64,000 nt of DNA. It comes from Gallionella sp. (lineage in GTDB: Bacteria > Pseudomonadota > Gammaproteobacteria > Burkholderiales > Gallionellaceae). Made by a program: the position numbers and the translations under genes. This document shows positions 44,655 to 54,294 of the stretch, in pieces (the stretch's first letter is position 1; each line of letters starts with the position of its first letter). A model generated the notes under the pieces. It was given only the letters and a program-made list of their open reading frames with translations. It did not search any database and was not told the DNA's origin. Location of the stretch: NCBI GenBank assembly GCA_024641025.1, contig JAHEDW010000002.1, positions 1 through 64,000 of the forward strand, in the 5' to 3' direction.

Positions 44655-45995
44655 CTAAGGCCCCTGTATAGCGTTTTCCCGACCGATGCCATGATACTCG
44701 ATGCCGTGAGCAGTTACGCTGGCTGGTTCGAACAGATTTCTACCATCAAATATCACTGGTTGCTTCAATCGTGATTTGATAACGCTGAAGTCTGGGCTCT
44801 TGAAAGCTTTCCATTCAGTGATGATTACAAGCGCATCGGCTTCATTCAGAGCATCTTTGGGATTTTCGGCATACCTCAGGTCATTGCGTTCACCATAGAT
44901 ATGCTGGGTCTCCTTCATCGCTACAGGGTCATAGGTTGTAATTGTTGCGCCTTTTTCCCATAACCCTTCCATCACTACTCGGCTGGTTGCTTCACGCATG
45001 TCATCGGTTCCAGGCTTGAAAGCAAGCCCCCATAGCGCGAAGTGTTTGCCTTTGAGGTTTTCTCCAAAGCGCCTTGTAATTTTCTGAAGCAGCACATTTT
45101 TCTGCGAATGGTTTACTTCTTCTACTGCCTGCAACACCTTCAAAGGGAGGCCATGCTCCTCTCCAGTGCGCTGCAGAGCACGTATATCCTTGGGAAAACA
45201 TGATCCTCCGTAACCGCAACCTGCATACAAAAAGTGGTACCCGATGCGCTGATCAGAGCCGATACCTTTTCGTACATATTCGATGTCAGCACCTACGCGT
45301 TCTGCTAGATTGGCTAGTTCGTTCATGAAAGAGATTCGTGTGGCCAGCATTGCATTGGCAGCATACTTGGTCAGTTCTGCTGATTTGATATCCATCACCA
45401 TCAACCGATCGTGATTTCGCTGGAAAGGAGCGTACATATCCTGCATAACCTTGATGGCCTGATCATCTTCAGCACCAATCACTATGCGGTCTGGGCGGTT
45501 GAAATCATCTATTGCAGCCCCTTCCTTGAGGAACTCAGGGTTGGACACCACACTGAATTTGGTATCGACCCCGCGTTTATCCAGTTCATCCTGAACTGCT
45601 TTCTTGACTTTGTCAGCGGTGCCGACGGGTACTGTGGATTTATCCACGATAACTTTGTATTCTGACATGGTGCGGCCGATAGCTCGCGCCGCTGCAATCA
45701 CATATTGCAGATCGGCCGAACCGTCTTCTCCTGAGGGCGTACCTACCGCAATCATTTGTACCTGGCCGTGTGCAGTGCTTTGCTCGACATCGGTGGTGAA
45801 ATGCAAGCGACCAGCAGCAACATTGCTCTTAATGACTTCTTCTAGGCCTGGTTCGTAGATTGGAACGCCGCCTTGCTGCAATATCTCGATCTTGCGTGGA
45901 TCAACGTCCAGGCACATCACGTCATTGCCTAGTTCAGCAAGGCATGCGCCGGAAACCAAACCTACATAGCCAGATCCGATGACTGTAATTTTCAT
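44655..45995 (-). CDS. ugd: UDP-glucose 6-dehydrogenase
   Basis: Oxidises UDP-glucose twice with NAD to UDP-glucuronic acid, the precursor for the ArnA decarboxylase encoded on the opposite strand nearby. The 446 residues begin [20 protein letters not shown], contain [14 protein letters not shown] and [14 protein letters not shown], and carry the catalytic cysteine in [16 protein letters not shown]. The C-terminal domain ends with a strand typical of the family ([12 protein letters not shown]). It is a single gene with its own promoter region; it may also supply capsule or exopolysaccharide pathways. Confidence 0.96.
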   Translation of the reverse strand: MKITVIGSGYVGLVSGACLAELGNDVMCLDVDPRKIEILQQGGVPIYEPGLEEVIKSNVAAGRLHFTTDVEQSTAHGQVQMIAVGTPSGEDGSADLQYVIAAARAIGRTMSEYKVIVDKSTVPVGTADKVKKAVQDELDKRGVDTKFSVVSNPEFLKEGAAIDDFNRPDRIVIGAEDDQAIKVMQDMYAPFQRNHDRLMVMDIKSAELTKYAANAMLATRISFMNELANLAERVGADIEYVRKGIGSDQRIGYHFLYAGCGYGGSCFPKDIRALQRTGEEHGLPLKVLQAVEEVNHSQKNVLLQKITRRFGENLKGKHFALWGLAFKPGTDDMREATSRVVMEGLWEKGATITTYDPVAMKETQHIYGERNDLRYAENPKDALNEADALVIITEWKAFKSPDFSVIKSRLKQPVIFDGRNLFEPASVTAHGIEYHGIGRENAIQGP

Positions 45996-46045
45996 TTTGG
46001 AGACATCCTTGATTCAACATTAACATTATGCCGCAAACAGCTAGT

Positions 46046-46999
46046 TTAGTCAGCGATAGCTGCTCGGACTTTCTTTAAGAGATCATGTGACAGACAGTCT
46101 ATCTCGATGCTGTCATGCATTGAACGCAACCAGGTCAATTGTCTTTTGGCAAGTTGCCGTGTGGCGATAATTCCTGTCTCCAGAAGCTTTGCCGCATCAA
46201 TTTCACCTTCCAGGAACTGCCAGGACTGTCGGTAGCCGACACAGCGCATCGATGGCAAGTTGGGATGTAACGGGTAATTTTTCCTAAGATTTCTTAGCTC
46301 CTCGATTAGTCCATTTCCGAGCATGAGCTTGAATCGATTAGCAATTCGCCGATGGAGCACACTACGGTCTGAAGGAATTAGGGCAATAGGCACGATTCGA
46401 TAGGGTAACTTGCTATCGCCACCTTGCTTGAGCAATTCTGACATTGGTTGCCCGCTTAAGCGATAGATCTCCATTGCGCGCTGGATGCGTTGTGTATCAG
46501 TCGGTTTGAGTCGTGCGGCAGTATCGGCATCCACTTCGGCGAGCTTGGCGTGAAGATGTTTGATCCCGTGTTGCGCGATTTCGGCATCAAGAAAGGTACG
46601 CAATTCAGCATCAGCTTTAGGAAGCGGACTCAGGCCTTCACGCAGCGCTTTGAAGTACATCATGGTGCCGCCGACAAGCAGAGGTAATTTTCCGCGTTTG
46701 GATATATCAGCCATTAACTTCAAAGCATCGTGGCGGAAAGCTGCTGCAGAATAAGCATCGGTTGGATCGATGATGTCGATAAGATGGTGTGGTGTATGCT
46801 CGAGGGTGGCAGCATCAGGCTTTGCTGTACCGATATTCATGTTGCGGTATACCAGAGCGGAATCCACGCTGATGATTTCGATTGACAAAGTTTTGGCCAA
46901 CTCTACTGCAACATCGGTCTTGCCACTGGCAGTAGGTCCCATCAGAAAAATTGCGGTGGGAAGCGATGTCACACAAACTTTCTTACAAGATGATTGCAT
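46046..46999 (-). CDS. miaA: tRNA dimethylallyltransferase
   Basis: Adds the dimethylallyl group to A37 of tRNAs that read codons beginning with U, first step of ms2i6A synthesis. About 317 residues, with the P-loop IFLMGPTASGKTDVAVEL, then IISVDSALVYRNMNIGTAKP and the tRNA-binding region ending RQLAKRQLTWLRS. The start is not sure: ATG 46999 lacks a ribosome-binding site, and GTG codons five to ten residues further in would give the more usual short N-terminus. It is downstream of mutL on the same strand, the mutL-miaA order seen in many proteobacteria. Confidence 0.95.
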   Translation of the reverse strand: MQSSCKKVCVTSLPTAIFLMGPTASGKTDVAVELAKTLSIEIISVDSALVYRNMNIGTAKPDAATLEHTPHHLIDIIDPTDAYSAAAFRHDALKLMADISKRGKLPLLVGGTMMYFKALREGLSPLPKADAELRTFLDAEIAQHGIKHLHAKLAEVDADTAARLKPTDTQRIQRAMEIYRLSGQPMSELLKQGGDSKLPYRIVPIALIPSDRSVLHRRIANRFKLMLGNGLIEELRNLRKNYPLHPNLPSMRCVGYRQSWQFLEGEIDAAKLLETGIIATRQLAKRQLTWLRSMHDSIEIDCLSHDLLKKVRAAIAD

Positions 47000-47128
47000 G
47001 TGCAATTTTCAATTTCGTCTTTGCAAAGCCATGCAGAGATATGTGAGACCGCTATTGGCTTGTAGGGCGAATGCATGCCAATGATGTGAAAAGACTGACG
47101 AAGAATTAAGCAGTGTTGAATCATCAAG

Positions 47129-48901
47129 CTATTTCCCGCGCATGAACATGGCGTCAAGTTCACTAATTGAAATCTGGAACCATGTCGGTCGTCCGTGGTT
47201 ACATTGACCGGAGCGCTCAGTCTGTTCCATTTCTCTAAGAAGCGCATTCATTTCGTTGATGCCTAGGATACGATTGGCACGAACAGCACCGTGGCAAGCA
47301 AGAGCTGAGAGTAATTCGTTGCGTCGCTCAGTGAGAACGCGGCTTGCACCGTATTCTCGCAATTCCTCCAGTACTTCGCGCACGGCGGCTTCCGCTTCGG
47401 ATTGTTTTAGAAGTGCTGGCATGCTCCTTACTGCAAGCGTGGTTGGGGATAGCTGTGCGATTTCGAAGCCAAGTGTTTCAAGTGCATCCTGTTCGGCTTC
47501 CACAGTTGAAATGTCCAGCGTGTCAACATCGAAACATACTGGTATCAACAGGGGTTGCTTCACGATATCTTCTGAATCCAGGGAGGATTTCAACTTTTCA
47601 TAGACAATACGTTCGTGTGCGGCATGCATGTCCACCACGATAAGGCCTTGTGTATTTTGCGCCAGAATATAGATGCCTGATAGCTGAGCGAGGGCGAAAC
47701 CTAGAGGATGTTCTGAATCGGGCAAGGTAGAAAGCGAGGATTTTAAGATTGGTTCGGATGTGGGTTCGGCCCCCCCTTTGTGGGTAAGCATTTCCCACAG
47801 GCGATATGTATCATCACGCTCAACCTCACCCAATCGAATTGAATGTTGTGTGGGCAAGAGCAATGAATCTCGTTGCTCGGGCAAGTGGGTCGCATGTCCT
47901 CTCGCAGGTATAGCGAGCGCATGTTGCAGAGTATGGAATATGAATTGATGAATGCCTTGGCTTTCGCGGAAGCGCACCTCGCTTTTTGCAGGATGAACGT
48001 TTACATCAACTTGTTCCGGTGAAAGTTCCAAGAAGAGCACGAAAGCCGGATGTCGCTGATGATGCAAAATATCCTGGTAGGCTTGGCGTAACGCATGGCT
48101 GGCGACCTTGTCGCGTACAAATCGGCCATTGACGAAAAAATATTGGGCATCTCGGTTGGTACGGGAATATGCGGGAAGGGCAGCCAAACCTTGTAGTGAA
48201 AGATCTGCAGCCTTGCGCGAAACTTTTACTGCAGCATGACCGAACTCTTCTCCGAGCATTGCAGCAACTCGATTTAATTGACCTTCTTCGCCTTGCGTGA
48301 TCGCCAATTGCCAGATTGTTTGACCGTTATGCTGTAGTGAAAAAGCGACGTCAGGACGTGATAACGCAATGCGCTTGAATATTTCTTCACACCAAGCGAA
48401 CTCAGTGGCCTCAGACTTTAGGAATTTGCGTCGTGCAGGGGTGTTGAAATACAGCTCGCGGATTTCTACAGTAGTTCCTGGAGCAAGGTTGGATGGGATG
48501 GGTTCACCGAGTTGGCCATCTCCTGCCTCGATTTTCCATGCATGACTGTCCGCTTCGGTACGGCTGGTCAGGGTAACTTGAGCTACAGCAGCGATACTGG
48601 CGAGTGCTTCACCGCGAAACCCCATGCTTGAAACACGCTGCAGGTCTTGAAGAGTTGCAATCTTGCTGGTGGCGTGGCGCTTTAGTGCCAATTTCAGTTC
48701 ATCTTTGGCGATGCCCTTGCCGTTATCACGCACGCGTAACAGCTTGATCCCACCATTTTCTAGTTGCACTGATATTTCAGTCGCATCCGCATCAAGACTG
48801 TTCTCAAGCAGTTCTTTGAGTGCCGCAGCGGGTCGTTCAATGACCTCGCCGGCAGCGATTTGATTGATGAGTAAATCCGGTAGTATCTGGATGGAGGGCA
48901 T
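47129..48901 (-). CDS. mutL: DNA mismatch repair protein MutL
   Basis: GHKL ATPase that links mismatch recognition by MutS to downstream nuclease and helicase. The 590 residues contain the N-terminal ATPase motifs IAAGEVIERPAAALKELLENS, RDNGKGI, ATSKI and GFRGEALASI, then NTPARRKFLKS, and a C-terminal dimerisation domain with ACHGAVRANR and CNHGRPTW. In MutL proteins with nuclease activity the C-domain has a DQHA(X)2E(X)4E motif; here the matching place reads DMHAAHERIVYEKL, which keeps the acidic and histidine residues, so nicking activity is possible. miaA lies downstream. Confidence 0.97.
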   Translation of the reverse strand: MPSIQILPDLLINQIAAGEVIERPAAALKELLENSLDADATEISVQLENGGIKLLRVRDNGKGIAKDELKLALKRHATSKIATLQDLQRVSSMGFRGEALASIAAVAQVTLTSRTEADSHAWKIEAGDGQLGEPIPSNLAPGTTVEIRELYFNTPARRKFLKSEATEFAWCEEIFKRIALSRPDVAFSLQHNGQTIWQLAITQGEEGQLNRVAAMLGEEFGHAAVKVSRKAADLSLQGLAALPAYSRTNRDAQYFFVNGRFVRDKVASHALRQAYQDILHHQRHPAFVLFLELSPEQVDVNVHPAKSEVRFRESQGIHQFIFHTLQHALAIPARGHATHLPEQRDSLLLPTQHSIRLGEVERDDTYRLWEMLTHKGGAEPTSEPILKSSLSTLPDSEHPLGFALAQLSGIYILAQNTQGLIVVDMHAAHERIVYEKLKSSLDSEDIVKQPLLIPVCFDVDTLDISTVEAEQDALETLGFEIAQLSPTTLAVRSMPALLKQSEAEAAVREVLEELREYGASRVLTERRNELLSALACHGAVRANRILGINEMNALLREMEQTERSGQCNHGRPTWFQISISELDAMFMRGK

Positions 48902-49186
48902 GGTGAAAACAGGTTAACAGACCTTTGGCATTATAACGGACATGCCAGAGCGGCATGAATCTCAAGCAGTGAACAAAGGGTTTAAAAAGTTAAATAGCCC
49001 GGTTTTCCCTCCCTATTCCCTGCTTGAATGGATAGAGAAGCTTGATAGCTTATGCAGCGTGGCAAACCGAGGAATCTGCACTTGTGGATGCGGGCAAGTG
49101 CCAGTATCTGGATGCAGGGTAATGCGAGCCAAAATTGGTTCGAAGTCCTTTATAAAGAACGTTTTATCAATCAAGAGGATTACAAA

Positions 49187-50179
49187 ATGGGGAAACCAGG
49201 AACTTGGGGAAATAGCGAAACAGTTCAATTGGAGATTTTGCCGTTTGAGAGCAACCCGTTAGAAATTAAGTATACTCATATTTCCACACGGTTCGATCCC
49301 GAGTATGGGGTTTTATGGACTCAAATGAAACCTGAAGGAATACCTTGTTGCAGCCAAGGATTGCTGGACGACTTGGATCATCATCAGAAAATTCTTGAGA
49401 AATCAGGCGGGAAGATAAAAGTTGGGGATCAGTTACACGCCATCCACTATGCTGTCGCATCTTCCTTGACCCCTGGGGTGTTTAACCTTGGCGGCGATCT
49501 CGGATTATTTTCCGCGCTGATCAAAAGCAAGGACCGTCAGGCTTTGCTGAAGTACTCGGCAAAATGTCTTGATGTGATCTTTACGCGAACGAGTCATTAC
49601 AAATTCCCTCTGATTACCATTTCTCTTGTTCAAGGTGATGCTTTGGGAGGAGGGCTTGAAGCAGCGCTATCTAGCGATGTGATTATTGCTGAACGCAGCA
49701 CTAAAATGGGCTTCCCTGAAATGCTGTTCAACCTTATCCCTGGCCATGGAGCATTCAGTATGGCAGCAAGAAAGATCGGGGTAGCTCAAGCGGAAAGAAT
49801 GATACTTAGCGGGAAAATATACTCTGCCGAGGAACTTCATGAAATGGGGTTGGTTGATGTGATAGCTGAGGATGGTGAAGGTGTCGAAGCAGTTCGCAAT
49901 TACGTCGCAAAACAATCGCGCTGTTCTAACGGTTACATGGCGCTGCAAAAGGCGCGGCATCGATTCAACCCGGTAACCTATCAGGAGATGATGGACATAA
50001 CAAACATCTGGGTAGATGCAGCATTGCAACTGACGGACCGCGATCTTAAGGTGATGGATCGTTTCTTGCGGTCACAGCAGAAGATTTTTGGGAAATACGA
50101 AACAGTGGTCCATTCTGGTGTTGCTGTTCAAGCATTAATGGCAGCGCGAAGGAAAGTAGAGATATCTATAGTGTCATGA
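49187..50179 (+). CDS. rpfF: DSF synthase (crotonase family)
   Basis: Makes the diffusible signal factor, a cis-2-unsaturated fatty acid, from acyl-ACP by combined dehydratase and thioesterase action. The 330 residues contain the crotonase core. The two catalytic glutamates of RpfF appear at position 158 in LGGGLEAALSSDV and position 178 in MGFPEMLFNLIPGHGA. The spacing of 20 equals Glu141/Glu161 of Xanthomonas RpfF, and GHGAFSMAARKIG is diagnostic of this family. ATG 49187 is chosen because AAGAGG lies nine bases before it; upstream codons in frame are unlike the family. The gene converges on rpfC and overlaps its stop by 6 bases. No rpfB fatty-acid ligase gene is nearby. Confidence 0.92.
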   Translation: MGKPGTWGNSETVQLEILPFESNPLEIKYTHISTRFDPEYGVLWTQMKPEGIPCCSQGLLDDLDHHQKILEKSGGKIKVGDQLHAIHYAVASSLTPGVFNLGGDLGLFSALIKSKDRQALLKYSAKCLDVIFTRTSHYKFPLITISLVQGDALGGGLEAALSSDVIIAERSTKMGFPEMLFNLIPGHGAFSMAARKIGVAQAERMILSGKIYSAEELHEMGLVDVIAEDGEGVEAVRNYVAKQSRCSNGYMALQKARHRFNPVTYQEMMDITNIWVDAALQLTDRDLKVMDRFLRSQQKIFGKYETVVHSGVAVQALMAARRKVEISIVS

Positions 50180-52726
50180 TCCCACGGCTTGCCGGTGTTC
50201 ATCCAGATAGCGGATCATGGCTTGCCTTGTTCGGTGAAATCTGTCTTGAGCCTTTTTCAGTAGAATCTCTGCTGAATCCTGCAAATCGTCATTATTGTAT
50301 TGTGAGATTTCTCGACATGTTTGGAACAGCGATTCTGCACCCAGATTGCCGGAACTCCCTTTTAGTGCATGAGCCAGTTCCTTGAACTGTACAAACTCAT
50401 TTTGTTGAATCGATTTCTTCATGCCCTCAAGTAGTTGTTCACCCTCAACAAAGAAGCCATGTATCACGCTATCGAGGAAGTTGTCGCTCATTGCTCCCAA
50501 AAGCCTGAGGTGATGCAAAGTTTTTCTATTGATCAAAAGCTCGTCCGATGCAGGTAGTTCTTCAATATCCTGAGGAACGGCATCAGTTCTTTGAGTATTG
50601 GTCGCATTATTGACGGTTGAAGTCAGCAACGCTACGGTATCAAGCAGGGTGTGAGCATCTATGGGCTTGGTAAGAAACGCATCGGCACCGGCTTTCTCAC
50701 ATTCAGTTCTGGCTTCGACGGTCGCACTGGCCGTCAGGATAGCGAAAGGCATACGAGGTTCGTTCCTGTTGCTCATGCGGTAGATTTTCATCGCCTCCAA
50801 CCCCGTCATGATTGGCATGTGCATGTCCATGATTGTTAGGTCATAGCGCTTGTTTTCCAGCATGTCCAGTGCCAAATCGCCATTCTCTACCAGGTCAACA
50901 CTGTGGCCAGCATATTCGAGTATTTTCGATATAATTTTCCGGTTGGTTGCATTGTCTTCCGCCACCAAGATATTGAGCTTGTTTTTGCTATGGTTGTGCC
51001 TTTCATAATGTTCTACGAACGAAACAACTTCAGGGGAGACTGACTCAGCGGGTAAGGCGCCGTGTAGTGCGTTGAACAGCAAAGTCTTATCTATCGGTGA
51101 CTTCAATAAGCAGGAATATCCCAGTTTCAGTAGTTCTTCCTGATTGTTACCATTTGGGTCAGACGTGACCAGTATCAACGAAACATTGCTGGTGGAATAT
51201 TCTGCCCATATGTTAGCTGCAAATTCTTCTGCATCCATGCCAAGTGTTTGTGGTTTGCACAAGATAACATGGTTATGCAACCCATCTGATGCTGTCTGCC
51301 CCAGCAACTTGAAAAGTTGCGCAGGCGTTTCCGCATGTTCGAAACTTGCACCCCAACTGGAAAGATGATTTGCGACAACAGCTCGCTCACTACCATGCAT
51401 TCCTGCCCCAATAACGCGGATCTGACGCAATGTCGGCGCCTCGTCGAGAAAGCGGCTTTCTGGTTGTTTGTCAAAGGGAAGTTCAAACCAGAACAAGCTG
51501 CCTTTGTCTACTTCGCTACGCAAGCCGATCTGCCCACCCATAAACTCCACGAGTTGTTTCGAGATGGTGGTACCTAATCCTGTACCACCATGACTGCTGG
51601 ATATATTAGCGTGTGCCTGGGTGAAGCTTTCGAAAATTTCAAGCTGCGACTCTTCTGGGATTCCGATGCCAGTGTCAATCACCTCAAACCTGAGATGCGC
51701 AGATGTTTCATTTTGAGAGATCGTACTTACCCGCAATTCCACCATCCCTTCCTTGGTGAATTTAATTGCATTCCCGACCAAGTTGATGATAACTTGCCGC
51801 AAATGTTGCGCATCACCGCGAAGTAGAAAACAGGTTTCTGGGGAAGCGTGCATGTGCAGGAGCAGGCCTTTCTTCTCGGCCTGTGATGCAAACATGTCCA
51901 TGGTGTTGTTGATCAGACTGTGCAAGTCGAAATCAACGATTGTGGCTATCAACTTCCCGCTTTCGATCTTGGAGAAATCGAGGACATTTTCAACAAGTTT
52001 AAGTAATAGCCTCCCAGAGTTCCTCAAGGTTTTGACTAAATCCTTCTGTTCCGCATTAAGGGGTGTTCCCAAGATCAAGTCGCTGGCTCCAATGACGCCA
52101 TTCAGTGGCGTACGCATTTCGTGGCTCATGTTGGCCAGGAAGTGACTTTTTGCTTTACTGGCTTCTTCCGCACGGATGATTGCCTTGTTCAGTCGCCCCA
52201 ACAGGGAAAACGTAAAAAGGGGTATTGAAATCAGGGTAAGTAATAATCCGATCGCAAGCGTAATATGAGATGACCAGTAAGCATTGAAGATAATCACAGT
52301 GACAAAACCGATCACACTGAGTGCCTGTGCCCTCAGAAGTGCTTTGGAGCCATAGCGCAAACCATTACCCACGGTGACCCAGAGATAAATACCGAAGAAT
52401 ATCGAACCGACATCTCCATTCATGTACATACCGTAGGTAATTGCGCTTATGTCACCAAACAAGCTGAGAAATTGCCTTCTGGTGGAAGGATTGTCGCTGC
52501 GGAAGATGTTAACTGCCAGTAAGATCGCGCCTAAGAAGAATAGTCCGGACACCGTGAAAAGCGGCCTGATTGAAGAATCGTCTTGAGCAGTGAAGAGCTT
52601 ATAGCTTAGATAAATGAAAACCAGCAATGATATGACGATGCGTACCAGCGCCTGCTCATGCTCACTGCCATAACTTGGGAATTTTTCCCTAAGTTGCCGG
52701 AATTGTTTTTCCAGCACTTGGTTCAT
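50174..52726 (-). CDS. rpfC: DSF sensor hybrid histidine kinase
   Basis: Membrane sensor that detects DSF and phosphorylates RpfG. The 850 residues open with a hydrophilic segment containing SEHEQALVRIVIS and about five membrane helices to residue 175, with LWVTVGNGLRYGS as in Xanthomonas RpfC. The kinase has His202 in SHEMRTPLNG and ATP motifs NLVGNAIKF, DTGIGIPEES and HGGTGLGTTI. A degenerate receiver-like domain (about 434-556) comes next, then a receiver with Asp634 in TIMDMHMP and an HPt domain with His786 in ELAHALKGSSGNLG. Xanthomonas RpfC lacks the degenerate domain. ATG 52726 overlaps the rpfG stop as ATGA; an in-frame start 60 bases upstream is less likely. Confidence 0.92.
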   Translation of the reverse strand: MNQVLEKQFRQLREKFPSYGSEHEQALVRIVISLLVFIYLSYKLFTAQDDSSIRPLFTVSGLFFLGAILLAVNIFRSDNPSTRRQFLSLFGDISAITYGMYMNGDVGSIFFGIYLWVTVGNGLRYGSKALLRAQALSVIGFVTVIIFNAYWSSHITLAIGLLLTLISIPLFTFSLLGRLNKAIIRAEEASKAKSHFLANMSHEMRTPLNGVIGASDLILGTPLNAEQKDLVKTLRNSGRLLLKLVENVLDFSKIESGKLIATIVDFDLHSLINNTMDMFASQAEKKGLLLHMHASPETCFLLRGDAQHLRQVIINLVGNAIKFTKEGMVELRVSTISQNETSAHLRFEVIDTGIGIPEESQLEIFESFTQAHANISSSHGGTGLGTTISKQLVEFMGGQIGLRSEVDKGSLFWFELPFDKQPESRFLDEAPTLRQIRVIGAGMHGSERAVVANHLSSWGASFEHAETPAQLFKLLGQTASDGLHNHVILCKPQTLGMDAEEFAANIWAEYSTSNVSLILVTSDPNGNNQEELLKLGYSCLLKSPIDKTLLFNALHGALPAESVSPEVVSFVEHYERHNHSKNKLNILVAEDNATNRKIISKILEYAGHSVDLVENGDLALDMLENKRYDLTIMDMHMPIMTGLEAMKIYRMSNRNEPRMPFAILTASATVEARTECEKAGADAFLTKPIDAHTLLDTVALLTSTVNNATNTQRTDAVPQDIEELPASDELLINRKTLHHLRLLGAMSDNFLDSVIHGFFVEGEQLLEGMKKSIQQNEFVQFKELAHALKGSSGNLGAESLFQTCREISQYNNDDLQDSAEILLKKAQDRFHRTRQAMIRYLDEHRQAVGS

Positions 52727-53835
52727 ATGGAAAGCTGTTCGGGAAGGGGGGCTGCAACGTCCTGGATCTGCTGTTGGATAAGGCAAGCCTTGCCAAATTG
52801 CGCACTGAATGCATCAACGCAGTCTGGGTCAAAATGCTTGCCCTTGTTGGAGTTCAGGTATGCCAACCCTGCTTCGTTGGACCAGCTGATTTTATAAGGG
52901 CGATGAGAAGTAAGTGCATCGAAGACATCTGCCACTGCGACGATACGTGCTTCGAGTGGGATTTCATCCTTTTGAGCTCCGTATGGGTAACCGCTGCCAT
53001 CGTATCTTTCATGATGAGACAATGCGATATCAGCTCCCATGCTGAGATATTTTGACGGGCTGTTCTGGAGGATTTGGAAGCCTATTAATGGGTGTGTTTT
53101 CATGATGCGGAGTTCGTCCATGGTCAGTCTGCCAGGCTTCTGCAGTATATGATCCGGGATTCCGATCTTGCCGATATCATGCATCGGAGCAGCTACCTCA
53201 ATCAAGTCGCAACGTTCTTCTTCCAAGCCCAATCCCTCAGAAATAAGACGTGAATACTTTGCCATGCGAACAATATGGTTTCCAGTATCTTCGTCACGAT
53301 ATTCGCCAGCCTTTGCCAGTCTGAAAAGCGTTTCATGTTCGCGAGCACGTATCTGTTTGGTTGCATCCGCGATGCGTTGTTCAAGGAATTGAGAGCGATG
53401 AAGTATTATCTTCTGCTGCAGGCGCAGGTGAAGCATGTTTCGGCATCGAACCCTGCATTCATAAGGATCTATAGGCTTGGTGATGAAATCAGTTGCACCT
53501 GATTCGAGTACCTGATATTTGATGTCACGCTCTTCCAGCGATGTGACAACGACTATCGGGACACCTTCGAGAGAATACATCCTGCGCATCTGCTGAACAG
53601 CCTCGAGACCTGTCATTCCACTCATCATGTAATCGACAATGATCAGATCAGGATGATTGTCCCTGATCCACGCTAGAGCGGTTATTGGATCAGAAAATGT
53701 TTTTACAATGATGTTTTTTTGGACGCTTTGTAATACTTTTTCAAGTATTAATCGACTGGTGAATTCATCATCAACTATGACGACTAATGGGGCAGCAGAA
53801 TTTTCAAAACTGTTTTCTATCAGTTCAAACGACAT
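52723..53835 (-). CDS. rpfG: Cyclic-di-GMP phosphodiesterase response regulator (HD-GYP)
   Basis: Output protein of DSF signalling: a receiver domain (residues 15-130, phosphorylation site Asp68 in LIIVDYMMSG) joined to an HD-GYP phosphodiesterase domain that degrades cyclic-di-GMP. The HD-GYP part shows MHDIGKIGIPDHILQKPG, HPLIGFQIL, SHHERYDGSGYPYG and VAVADVFDALTSHRPYK, with all metal ligands kept. The 370 residues match Xanthomonas RpfG at 378. It is first in the rpfG-rpfC operon, opposite to the usual rpfC-then-rpfG order. HD-GYP regulators are common, but the neighbouring rpfC and rpfF make the assignment firm. Confidence 0.92.
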   Translation of the reverse strand: MSFELIENSFENSAAPLVVIVDDEFTSRLILEKVLQSVQKNIIVKTFSDPITALAWIRDNHPDLIIVDYMMSGMTGLEAVQQMRRMYSLEGVPIVVVTSLEERDIKYQVLESGATDFITKPIDPYECRVRCRNMLHLRLQQKIILHRSQFLEQRIADATKQIRAREHETLFRLAKAGEYRDEDTGNHIVRMAKYSRLISEGLGLEEERCDLIEVAAPMHDIGKIGIPDHILQKPGRLTMDELRIMKTHPLIGFQILQNSPSKYLSMGADIALSHHERYDGSGYPYGAQKDEIPLEARIVAVADVFDALTSHRPYKISWSNEAGLAYLNSNKGKHFDPDCVDAFSAQFGKACLIQQQIQDVAAPLPEQLSI

Positions 53836-53944
53836 CGCGTCCCCTTCAAGTTTTGGCGCTTTGCTTGTTCATGCAATTTCTTAGTTATATCAGGTTTCGT
53901 GTTGATTATAGCAAGCTTTTTGTCTTTTACAACCTATTTTATTT

Positions 53945-53958
53945 GCTGTCCGGACAGC
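53945..53958. promoter_or_regulatory. Perfect 14-base palindrome upstream of rpfG
   Basis: GCTGTCCGGACAGC is an exact palindrome 110 bases upstream of the rpfG start. Its length and place suit an operator for a dimeric transcription factor. The regulator is unknown. Confidence 0.3.
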
Positions 53959-54214
53959 TGGCTACATTCAGTGTTGACTTTTGCGATTGGTGGTCCGCAT
54001 ATAGGTATATTGACGTGCAGATTTTCGTGGCCGTAGTTTGAGTCGGGATGGTCGTCGATATTCACTTGGTCAAGGTCACATTGCCGATCGTAAGTGAGGA
54101 CGCGTTTCGCGAACTCCTTGATATGTCATTGGTGCATGGACTCCCGCTGATATTTTGTTGGTACGACTCACATGGCACCAGTAGTTGGGGCTTTCCTGTC
54201 GCGTGATAAGCGGT

Positions 54215-54220
54215 ATAATC
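54215..54220 (+). promoter_or_regulatory. Minus-10 box candidate for pntAB
   Basis: A perfect TATAAT lies 75 bases before the pntA ATG on the right strand. The sequence 17 bases upstream is a poor minus-35 box, so the promoter may need an activator. Confidence 0.4.
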
Positions 54221-54294
54221 AATCCTTTGATTTTTAGCGGCATTCCGTATTCAAGTAGTGGATGGTCAAATAGGTTCCAGAAGAGGAGAGATAC

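Larger units (their letters stand above)
53836..54294. other. Divergent intergenic region between rpfG and pntA
   Basis: About 460 bases with both promoters. It contains a perfect palindrome at 53945-53958 and a TATAAT at 54215-54220, listed separately. No gene or RNA was recognised here. Confidence 0.5.

Noticed and set aside
48942-49262. A 106-codon plus-strand frame upstream of and overlapping rpfF.
   Set aside because: No ribosome-binding site, no recognisable domain, and it overlaps the supported rpfF start in another frame.
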